Shown here: one piece after another, positions 1 to 5,212 of the stretch
How the letters are laid out: each line of letters opens with the position of its first letter
Numbering within the stretch: position 1 is the first letter of the stretch
Source of the DNA: Oscillospiraceae bacterium
GTDB taxonomy: Bacteria; Bacillota; Clostridia; Saccharofermentanales; Saccharofermentanaceae
Length of the DNA: 5,212 nucleotides
Direction of reading: 5' to 3'
Assembly (NCBI GenBank): GCA_902795955.1
Contig: CADBNJ010000340.1
Span: forward strand, 1-5,212
Notes under the pieces: generated by a model
Seen by the model: only the letters and a program-made list of their open reading frames with translations
The model's database searches: none
What the model was told of the DNA's origin: nothing
Translations under genes and position numbers: made by a program

Positions 1-869
1 CTGATTCCCTCAAGGGCATATACAAGTCGGATTCCGGCAATCTGGCTGACGGCGACTACTCTTTCTTCTTCTATGATGAGGATGGCAGTCTCATAATCAC
101 AACGACGTGCACCGTATCCTCACAGAGCGGTTCCGGTTCCGGAACCGTGACCGTGACAAGTTCCGATAATGCGTCATCAAGAGCCGAGATCATGGACAAG
201 GACCGGGTGGATTATATCTGCTGGTGGTGGCATGACAAGGAGGATGACGGTGTTACATATGTTAATACGGTGATGCTGTGCATGGAGGTTAAGCTCAAGT
301 CCGGATTCGATGATACGGAGTGTTATTTCGAGGTGGAGTATAACGGCACAAAGGTCTTTACGAGCAAGCCTTCATTCGAGCATACATTCTATCTCCTCTC
401 GCTTGATGAAGGCGTCCCCGTTGATCCCGATAATCATCTTGCAAAGGGTGAATACAAGGTCACCATGTTTGATATTAACGGTAATGCCATGGCAAGCGAT
501 ATCTGTAAGGTTGAGGGAGGCGATATCGACGGACGCGAGGAAGCCGTAACGCCTTCCGATGTTGTGTCGACATACTGGTTCGCCTCCGGTTCTTCGGATA
601 AGACATACACTGATGCCGACAAGATAGAGCTTGATCTGCTTCTCGACAGTGATTCGGCAGGTGCCTCTGTATATTACGAGGTCAGCTACGGCGGCAAGGT
701 GGTATATAAGAGTATGACGAGCGGCAAATCATTCCAGGGCGTGTTCATGAGCACCTATGACGGTGCGACGGCCGACGGTAACGGCAAGCTGGCCAAGGGT
801 GAATATACGATCAGTTTCTATGCCTATGACGGTACGTTCATCGTTGCGGACACTTGCACTGTAAAGTGA
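1..869 (+). CDS. Repeat-containing beta-rich protein of unknown function, 5' end missing
   Basis: The reading frame is open from position 3 to a tandem TGA TGA stop at 867-872, so the gene begins left of the window. The GTG at 147 is an ordinary Val codon inside a linker, not a credible start, because homologous repeat sequence already precedes it. The visible 288 residues contain three copies of one module: a C-terminal half-copy at 3-116, then two full copies at about 180-515 and 531-866. Each copy ends in the pattern LA(D/K)G(D/E)Y, alternating hydrophobic residues, a short D-x-(D/N/Y)-G turn and C-(T/K)-V. Alternating strands, frequent Gly/Asp turns and the absence of long helices suggest a beta-sandwich fold of the kind found in surface proteins. 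The first linker is Ser/Gly/Thr-rich (SGSGSGTVTVTSS). No sorting motif or membrane segment is seen at the C terminus, and the N terminus, where a signal peptide would be, is not in view. I do not recognise the family; an extracellular location is inference. Confidence 0.8.
   Translation, partial: DSLKGIYKSDSGNLADGDYSFFFYDEDGSLIITTTCTVSSQSGSGSGTVTVTSSDNASSRAEIMDKDRVDYICWWWHDKEDDGVTYVNTVMLCMEVKLKSGFDDTECYFEVEYNGTKVFTSKPSFEHTFYLLSLDEGVPVDPDNHLAKGEYKVTMFDINGNAMASDICKVEGGDIDGREEAVTPSDVVSTYWFASGSSDKTYTDADKIELDLLLDSDSAGASVYYEVSYGGKVVYKSMTSGKSFQGVFMSTYDGATADGNGKLAKGEYTISFYAYDGTFIVADTCTVK
3..866 (+). repeat. Three tandem protein-level modules (one partial, two complete)
   Basis: The modules align by eye. 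Copy 1 (3-116) carries NLADGDYSFFFYDEDG and ends TTTCTV. Copy 2 (about 180-515) carries HLAKGEYKVTMFDINGNA and ends ASDICKV. Copy 3 (about 531-866) carries KLAKGEYTISFYAYDGTF and ends VADTCTV. Copies 2 and 3 also share an upstream pair, CYFEVEYNGTKVF and VYYEVSYGGKVVY. The two complete copies are each about 111 residues. The nucleotide sequences have diverged well beyond the protein pattern, so this is an old duplication rather than a recent one. More copies may lie to the left of the window. Confidence 0.8.
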
Positions 870-924
870 TGAGGAAATAAACAAGTTTTATATAAATAAT
901 ATATATTATAATATTTTTAAGTTA

Positions 925-933
925 TGATATAAT
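925..933 (+). promoter_or_regulatory. Extended -10 promoter for gyrA
   Basis: TG at 925-926, one spacer base and a perfect TATAAT at 928-933 form an extended -10 element. Transcription would start near 940, giving a leader of roughly 27 bases before the gyrA start codon. No good -35 is seen at 16-18 bases upstream, where the sequence is almost pure A/T; extended -10 promoters often do without one. The AT-rich block at 880-920 could help through upstream or curvature effects. No GC-rich hairpin with a T-run separates this site from the upstream gene, so some read-through into gyrA remains possible. Confidence 0.6.
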
Positions 934-955
934 CTTTAAGGTAATGTTATAACTT

Positions 956-960
956 GGAGG
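956..960 (+). promoter_or_regulatory. Ribosome binding site of gyrA
   Basis: GGAGG lies six bases (TATCTG) before the ATG at 967. This strong Shine-Dalgarno match with good spacing fixes the gyrA start at 967 rather than at the in-frame Met codons 985 or 1009. Confidence 0.85.
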
Positions 961-966
961 TATCTG

Positions 967-3591
967 ATGGCCGAAGATAAGGAAATGCGCAAACAGCAGG
1001 AAGCGCAGATGGATGAGGTTTTCAAATCAGAGCAAACGACAATAGTTCCTGTAGATCTTGATAAAGAGATGCGCAAGTCGTTCATCGACTACGCTATGTC
1101 AGTTATATCGGACCGTGCTCTTCCCGATATCAGGGACGGCATGAAGCCCGTACACAGAAGGATCCTTTATTCCATGTTCACCCAGGGCTTCACGCCCGAT
1201 AAGCCGTACCGTAAGTGCGCTACGACGATCGGTGATGTGCTCGGACGGTTCCACCCCCATGGTGATGCCTCCGTTTACGATGCGCTCGTAAGACTTGCAC
1301 AGGATTTCTCTTTGAGGCATCCTCTTGTGGACGGACACGGCAACTTCGGTTCCATCGACGGAGACCCGCCGGCCGCTTACCGTTACACGGAGGCAAGGCT
1401 TGATAAGATCGCTCTCGAGATGATGAGAGACATCAACAAGAATACTGTCGACTTCAGGCCTAACTTCGATGAGCATGAGATGGAGCCTGTGGCACTGCCC
1501 TCCAGATTCCCTAATCTGCTCGTTAACGGCTCTGTCGGCATCGCCGTAGGTATGGCTACCAATATTCCTCCTCACAACCTGGGAGAGGTAATAGACGGCG
1601 TCGTAATGATGCTCGATAATCCCGATTGTACGATCGATGACCTGATGACTGTCGTCAAGGGCCCTGACTTCCCTCTCGGAGGTCAGATACTGGGCAGCAT
1701 GGGCATACGTGAGGCGTATACGACCGGCAAGGGCAGGATAGTTGTCCGTGCCCACTGCGAGATAGAAGACCATCAGGGGAAGCAGAGGATCATAGTGCAT
1801 GATCTTCCTTTCGCCGTTAATAAGGCAAGGCTCATTGAGAGAATGGCCGAACTCGTCAAGGAGAAGAAGGTTGAAGGCATAACGACCGTGCGTGACGAGT
1901 CTGACCGTAATGAGAAGGTCCGTATCGTTATAGAGGTCAAGAAGGATGCGAATCCGGATGTTGTCCTCAATCAGCTTTATAAGAACTGTGCGCTGCAGGA
2001 TGCATGCTGCGCGAATATGCTGGCACTCGTTCCCGATGCGGACGGCAAGCTGGAGCCTAAGCTCATTACGCTTAAGGATGCCCTCAGTTACTACGTTCAG
2101 CACCAGGAGAACGTAGTTACGAGAAGGACTGAGTTCGATAAGGAGAAGGATGAAGGCAGACGCCACATCGATGAAGGTCTCCTCATCGCGATAGATCACA
2201 TCGACGAGATCATCGCCATAATCAGATCATCAAGGACTGAGGCGGAAGCCAAGGACAGAATGTGCGAGAGATTCGGATTCACCGATAAGCAGGCACAGCA
2301 TATAGTAGATATGAGGCTCGGCCGTCTGACCGGTCTTGAGAGGGAGAAGCTCGAAGCGGAGATCGCGGAGCTCACAGCGAGGATCGAGCAGTATATCCTT
2401 ATCCTCAGTGACAGGAACGTACTCCACGAGACGATCAAGGGCGAGATCCTCGAGATCAAGCGTAAGTTTGCCACACCTCGTGTCAGCGAGATACTTAACG
2501 GTTCGTTTGATGATATCGACGATGAGTCGCTCATCCAGGAGGAGGATATCGTCGTTACGCTCACTCACATGGGTTATATCAAGCGCCAGAGAGTCGATAC
2601 GTACAAGGCTCAGCACAGAGGCGGCAGAGGCATCTCCGGCCAGGGCACGAGGGAAGAGGACTATGTGGAGAAGATCATTACCACGACGACTCATAAGTTC
2701 CTTCTTTGCTTCACCGATACGGGACGCGTCTTCAAGATCAAGGGCTACAAGATCCCCGAGACGCTGAGCAGAAGCGCGAGAGGCACGGCCATAGTCAACC
2801 TTCTGAAGCTGCAGGAGAACGAGAAGATCACAAATATAATACCGATCGATAATTTCGATGATGAGAATACATATCTCACCGTTGCGACACGGAACGGTAT
2901 AGTTAAGAAGACTGCCGTATCCAAGTATACGAATATCAACAAGAACGGACTTATTGCCACCAACATCAGGGAAGATGACTCCGTTGTTGCCGTAAGCCTT
3001 ACAAGAGGCGGGCAGGAGATCATTCTCGTCACGTCGGAAGGCAAGGCTATAAGGTTCAATTCCGATGACTGCCGTGAGCTGGGAAGGAATTCCTTCGGTG
3101 TCAGGGGCATCAGGCTGTCGGAGGGCGATAAGGTCATCGGCATGGAGCCTGTAACGGAGAACGGAGAGCTTCTCGTCATCTCTGAGAACGGCTACGGCAA
3201 GAGGTCGAGCGTTGACGACTACAAGGTACAGAACAGAGGCGGCAAGGGCCTGATCACATACAAAGTCAGTGACAAGACCGGAAGGCTCATAGGCGTTACC
3301 ATCGTTAATGACGAGCACGATCTGCTCATTATTACCGACCAGGGCGTGATCATAAGAGTATCCGCAGGTGAGATCCCCACATTGTCCAGAGCCACTTCAG
3401 GTGTAAGGCTCATGAGGTCCAAGGATGCGAAGATCGTTGATTTCGCGCTGACAGATCATGAAGCCGAGACGGAGGATGCCGCTGAAGGCGAAGCTGCCGC
3501 GGATGTGTCTGAGGCTGAAGCAGAGATCTCCGCAGAGAATTCTGCAGAGGATGCAGCAGCTGAAGATAACGGTATGGATGATGAGAAATAA
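967..3591 (+). CDS. gyrA: DNA gyrase subunit A (DNA topoisomerase, ATP-hydrolysing)
   Basis: With GyrB this subunit forms the A2B2 type II topoisomerase that adds negative supercoils to DNA in the cytoplasm; GyrA cuts and rejoins the DNA and wraps it. The protein has 874 residues, at the long end for the family. After an N-terminal extension of roughly 28 residues comes the core: [27 protein letters not shown] at 60-65, HPHGD at 96-100, and catalytic Tyr140 in [10 protein letters not shown] (E. coli Tyr122). Tower and coiled-coil parts run to about residue 500. The C-terminal domain shows six blade-like repeats, near residues 533, 584, 643, 691, 740 and 791. The GyrA box is Q549-H-R-G-G-R-G555, one residue off QRRGGRG; a related QNRGGKG lies at 755-761. 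These boxes, the length and the Glu/Asp/Ala-rich tail (829-874) favour GyrA over ParC. Ala101 sits at the E. coli Ser83 position. No gyrB is adjacent. The gene has its own promoter and overlaps the next gene by 14 bases. Confidence 0.95.
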   Translation: MAEDKEMRKQQEAQMDEVFKSEQTTIVPVDLDKEMRKSFIDYAMSVISDRALPDIRDGMKPVHRRILYSMFTQGFTPDKPYRKCATTIGDVLGRFHPHGDASVYDALVRLAQDFSLRHPLVDGHGNFGSIDGDPPAAYRYTEARLDKIALEMMRDINKNTVDFRPNFDEHEMEPVALPSRFPNLLVNGSVGIAVGMATNIPPHNLGEVIDGVVMMLDNPDCTIDDLMTVVKGPDFPLGGQILGSMGIREAYTTGKGRIVVRAHCEIEDHQGKQRIIVHDLPFAVNKARLIERMAELVKEKKVEGITTVRDESDRNEKVRIVIEVKKDANPDVVLNQLYKNCALQDACCANMLALVPDADGKLEPKLITLKDALSYYVQHQENVVTRRTEFDKEKDEGRRHIDEGLLIAIDHIDEIIAIIRSSRTEAEAKDRMCERFGFTDKQAQHIVDMRLGRLTGLEREKLEAEIAELTARIEQYILILSDRNVLHETIKGEILEIKRKFATPRVSEILNGSFDDIDDESLIQEEDIVVTLTHMGYIKRQRVDTYKAQHRGGRGISGQGTREEDYVEKIITTTTHKFLLCFTDTGRVFKIKGYKIPETLSRSARGTAIVNLLKLQENEKITNIIPIDNFDDENTYLTVATRNGIVKKTAVSKYTNINKNGLIATNIREDDSVVAVSLTRGGQEIILVTSEGKAIRFNSDDCRELGRNSFGVRGIRLSEGDKVIGMEPVTENGELLVISENGYGKRSSVDDYKVQNRGGKGLITYKVSDKTGRLIGVTIVNDEHDLLIITDQGVIIRVSAGEIPTLSRATSGVRLMRSKDAKIVDFALTDHEAETEDAAEGEAAADVSEAEAEISAENSAEDAAAEDNGMDDEK

Positions 3592-5011
3592 GCTGAGTTT
3601 AAGAATTGCCAAGGTGTTCCTGACGGGCGCCTTGGCTTTATTTACGGGTATTTGCCTGCCGCCTGCACCTGCGTCGGCTGACATCGAGCAGCCGCAGCTC
3701 AGAGTGCCTCCACTGGAGGATGTACACTGTGCGTCGTATTGTGTTTACGATAAGACGACAGGGGAGATCATATTGAGCTCTGAACCCGATAAGAAGGTGT
3801 ATCCGGCATCGCAGACGAAGATCATGACATGCCAGCTGGCGCTCGATTATCTTGATCTGGATGCGCGCCTGACAGTATCTGCCGAGGCGATGAAGGATAT
3901 TTCGTCCGACTCATCCTTAATGGGTATATATAAGGACGAGACTGTTCAGGTATCCGAGCTCCTCTACGGGCTTATGCTGCCGTCGGGCAATGATGCGGCT
4001 AACGTGCTTGGCGAAGGCGTGGTCGATGCATTTATCGACAAATACCCTGCAGGCGGCACCGAAGTGGGGCCTGACGGCGTTAATGCGTCATACCTGACGG
4101 AGCAGCTGGGCAAGTCCGTGGAAGAGATAAAAGAGCACCATAAGCTACAGGCTTTCGCCTGTCTGATGAATCTCAGGGCAAAGAATATCGGATGTACCGG
4201 GACGCATTTCGTCAATGCTCACGGTCTTCATAACAATGATCATTACACGACCACATCCGATCTTACGAAGATAATGGGCAGAGCTTCCGAGAACCGTGAC
4301 TTCAAGATCCTCATAAGCTCGCCGAGCCATATATTCAAGGCGACGAACAGACACAGGCACGATGCATGGTCATATGTGAAGAACTCTGACTACCTTCTGT
4401 TCGACCCGTGGCTTGCTTCGCAGACCGGTGAAGGTTTTGATACTCACCTTATAGCGGTAATAGGCGGCAAGACCGGTACGACTGACGAAGCCGGCAAGGG
4501 ACTTACGCTTTGCACCGTCAACGAGAACGGTCACGAGCTGATGATATCCATCTGCGGAATACCTGCCGATTATTATTACTATACGACTATGTATGCGGCA
4601 TCGGTAACGGCTTACGGACATATAACATGCTGGGAGAAGAATCCCGAGACGAAGTATCCGGGAACGACAGGTGATTACAGATATGTCAATGCGCCGGCGG
4701 CACAGCAGCCGAAGTACGACAGCCTTGTATTCCCGGGTGATGAGCTCGTGAATTATGTTGAGGATGAACCGGAAGCAACTCCTACGCCAACTCCTGCTCC
4801 GACACCTACACCTGTTCCGGTAGCCGAGAAGGTAAGGACTCATCCGCTTGTTCTCTTTGTCAAGGAGCAGCCGGTTGTATCCGGTGCGGTCGGCCTTATA
4901 GTCCTTGCCATCCTGGTTATCAATATCATTCTGTTTGTCAGGGTGAGACAGCTGAGGAACTCCGGCAGGAAACGCAGAGGCAAGGTAAGGAAGCCTTCAG
5001 GACCGATATGA
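3578..5011 (+). CDS. Membrane-anchored serine-type D-Ala-D-Ala carboxypeptidase (DacA/DacF-like low-molecular-mass PBP, peptidase S11)
   Basis: Enzymes of this family remove the terminal D-Ala from peptidoglycan pentapeptides outside the membrane, limiting cross-linking, and are acylated by beta-lactams. From ATG 3578 the protein has 477 residues; ATG 3581 is equally possible. The frame is open further upstream to 3458, but that part is basic, lies in the gyrA tail and precedes a clear signal peptide, so it is not a likely start. The signal peptide has a basic start (RNK, R, K), core VFLTGALALFTGICL and probable cleavage at ASA|D (34/35). The active-site motifs are all present: Ser78-Q-T-Lys81, Ser136-G-Asn138 and Lys298-T-G. 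FVNAHGLHNNDHY and TSDL also fit the family. About 162 residues separate SGN from KTG, against roughly 100 in E. coli PBP5, which implies insertions. I see no PBP5_C-like domain after the catalytic region. Instead a Pro/Thr linker (399-415) leads to a transmembrane helix (433-454) and a basic 23-residue cytoplasmic tail. No strong ribosome binding site is visible, so translational coupling to gyrA is likely. Confidence 0.9.
   Translation: MMRNKLSLRIAKVFLTGALALFTGICLPPAPASADIEQPQLRVPPLEDVHCASYCVYDKTTGEIILSSEPDKKVYPASQTKIMTCQLALDYLDLDARLTVSAEAMKDISSDSSLMGIYKDETVQVSELLYGLMLPSGNDAANVLGEGVVDAFIDKYPAGGTEVGPDGVNASYLTEQLGKSVEEIKEHHKLQAFACLMNLRAKNIGCTGTHFVNAHGLHNNDHYTTTSDLTKIMGRASENRDFKILISSPSHIFKATNRHRHDAWSYVKNSDYLLFDPWLASQTGEGFDTHLIAVIGGKTGTTDEAGKGLTLCTVNENGHELMISICGIPADYYYYTTMYAASVTAYGHITCWEKNPETKYPGTTGDYRYVNAPAAQQPKYDSLVFPGDELVNYVEDEPEATPTPTPAPTPTPVPVAEKVRTHPLVLFVKEQPVVSGAVGLIVLAILVINIILFVRVRQLRNSGRKRRGKVRKPSGPI
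3608..3644 (+). terminator. Candidate attenuator or weak terminator between gyrA and the carboxypeptidase gene
   Basis: GCCAAGG (3608-3614) pairs perfectly with CCTTGGC (3630-3636). The helix can extend inward to 12 pairs with three G-U wobbles around a five-base loop CTGAC. TTTATTTA follows at once (3637-3644). This is the shape of an intrinsic terminator, 16 bases after the gyrA stop, but it lies within the signal-peptide codons of the next gene and its T-run is interrupted by A. It could lower expression of the downstream gene relative to gyrA, stabilise the gyrA 3' end, or be chance. Only the base pairing is directly seen. Confidence 0.4.
4772..4822 (+). repeat. Pro/Thr-rich linker codons in the carboxypeptidase gene
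   Basis: This low-complexity stretch encodes EATPTPTPAPTPTPVPV, residues 399-415, built from alternating ACx and CCx codons. It is a typical extended spacer that holds a catalytic domain away from the membrane. The codons vary (CCT, CCA, CCG; ACT, ACG, ACA), so recent slippage is not evident. Confidence 0.75.
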
Positions 5012-5066
5012 TGCCGTGATGTTAATGGGTATGTTTAATGTATTTATTTATATAAAAGAACACCTG

Positions 5067-5103
5067 TCTGAGAAGCCTGTTTTGGGCTTCTCAGATTTTT
5101 TTT
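5067..5103 (+). terminator. Intrinsic (Rho-independent) terminator
   Basis: TCTGAGAAGCC (5067-5077) and GGCTTCTCAGA (5085-5095) form a perfect 11-pair stem around a seven-base loop, followed by eight T residues (5096-5103). It lies 55 bases after the carboxypeptidase stop and ends the gyrA-carboxypeptidase transcript. The stem is directly readable from the sequence and leaves little doubt. Confidence 0.95.
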
Positions 5104-5104
5104 G

Positions 5105-5166
5105 CAAAAAGTTGAAAATTATCAAAAAAACCGCTTGACTTTATGGAGAGCGCTTGATAATATATT
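5105..5166 (+). promoter_or_regulatory. Strong promoter with A-tract UP-like element, probably for a stable RNA operon
   Basis: TTGACT at 5135-5140 matches five of six -35 consensus bases. The -10 region is GATAATAT at 5156-5163: read as TAATAT (5158-5163) it gives 17-base spacing, read as GATAAT (5156-5161) it gives 15. A-runs at 5106-5110 and 5124-5130, with AAAATT between, lie just upstream of the -35 where a UP element would bind the RNA polymerase alpha subunits. A start near 5170 is expected. No coding start with a ribosome binding site follows before the window ends, which suits an RNA gene. Confidence 0.65.
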
Positions 5167-5169
5167 CAA

Positions 5170-5212
5170 GCACTTCGCGAGAACAACCTCGCAAAAGGCG
5201 CGGATCTTGAAA
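5170..5212 (+). other. Putative leader of an rRNA (or other stable RNA) operon, cut by the window edge
   Basis: The stretch after the predicted start is non-coding. It contains a short hairpin, GCGAG (5177-5181) with CTCGC (5188-5192) around AACAAC, and ends in GGATCTTGAAA. Leaders of Firmicutes rRNA operons commonly carry a CTTTGAAAAC- or CTTGAAAAC-like stretch shortly before the 16S rRNA gene, and the final bases fit the beginning of it. The rRNA itself is not in the window, so this call is inference from the promoter and leader. Confidence 0.4.

Noticed and set aside
147..149. GTG at 147 as start of the first gene
   Set aside because: The frame stays open to the window edge and a homologous repeat module lies upstream, so this is an internal Val codon in a linker.
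880..920. AT-rich near-palindromes as a terminator of the first gene
   Set aside because: Pairing is only between A and T with no GC-rich stem and no clear T-run after a hairpin, so it is not a credible intrinsic terminator.
945..953. Second extended -10-like site, TG-T-TATAAC
   Set aside because: Transcription would start near or within the gyrA ribosome binding site, leaving no usable leader; the TATAAT at 928-933 is better.
1099..3318. Two long minus-strand open frames (1099-2199 and 2230-3318) opposite gyrA
   Set aside because: They lie wholly within gyrA, their translations look like no protein family, and no ribosome binding site supports them. They are by-products of gyrA codon usage.
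3458..3577. Upstream extension of the carboxypeptidase frame to ATG 3458
   Set aside because: It would place a basic, gyrA-shadow sequence before a complete signal peptide; the start at 3578 or 3581 gives a normal secreted protein.
3652..3656. Lipoprotein signal in the carboxypeptidase (Cys26)
   Set aside because: The residues before the Cys are T-G-I, and Ile at -1 does not fit a lipobox. A signal peptidase I site ASA|D follows, and the protein has a C-terminal membrane helix.
1..5212. CRISPR array, insertion sequence, tRNA or prophage signatures
   Set aside because: No regularly spaced direct repeats, transposase motifs, terminal inverted repeats or tRNA-like folds were seen on either strand.

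Overview
The window looks like chromosomal DNA from a Gram-positive anaerobe of the class Clostridia. The assignment rests on the clostridial-type GyrA motor region ([17 protein letters not shown] and VDGHGNFGS), AT-rich intergenic DNA between genes of moderate G+C, and ordinary TAA/TGA stops. I cannot name the genus from the sequence. All three genes lie on the + strand.

Layout. (1) Positions 1-869 hold the 3' end of a gene whose start lies off the left edge. It encodes a modular protein with at least three copies of a beta-rich repeat of about 110 residues, joined by Ser/Gly- or acid-rich linkers. I do not recognise its function. (2) Positions 870-966 are a very AT-rich intergenic stretch with an extended -10 promoter (TG-N-TATAAT) and a good ribosome binding site. 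(3) Positions 967-3591 encode DNA gyrase subunit A, complete, with catalytic Tyr140, six recognisable C-terminal blades and an acidic tail. (4) Positions 3578-5011 encode a secreted, membrane-anchored serine D-Ala-D-Ala carboxypeptidase (penicillin-binding protein, peptidase family S11). Its start overlaps the end of gyrA by 14 bases, so the two genes are probably co-transcribed and translationally coupled. (5) Positions 5012-5212 hold a strong intrinsic terminator that ends this operon. A new promoter follows, with A-tracts upstream, a near-consensus -35 and an AT-rich -10. It leads into a sequence resembling the leader of a Firmicutes rRNA operon, so a stable-RNA operon probably begins just past the right edge.

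The two complete genes are housekeeping functions: chromosome supercoiling and trimming of peptidoglycan pentapeptides. Their pairing is not a known pathway and probably reflects local gene order. I found no convincing undescribed defence, mobile or CRISPR-like system. The points most worth a second look are an Ala in place of the quinolone-contacting Ser in GyrA, a terminator-like hairpin inside the carboxypeptidase signal-peptide codons, the atypical carboxypeptidase architecture, the uncharacterised repeat protein, and the putative stable-RNA promoter at the right edge.
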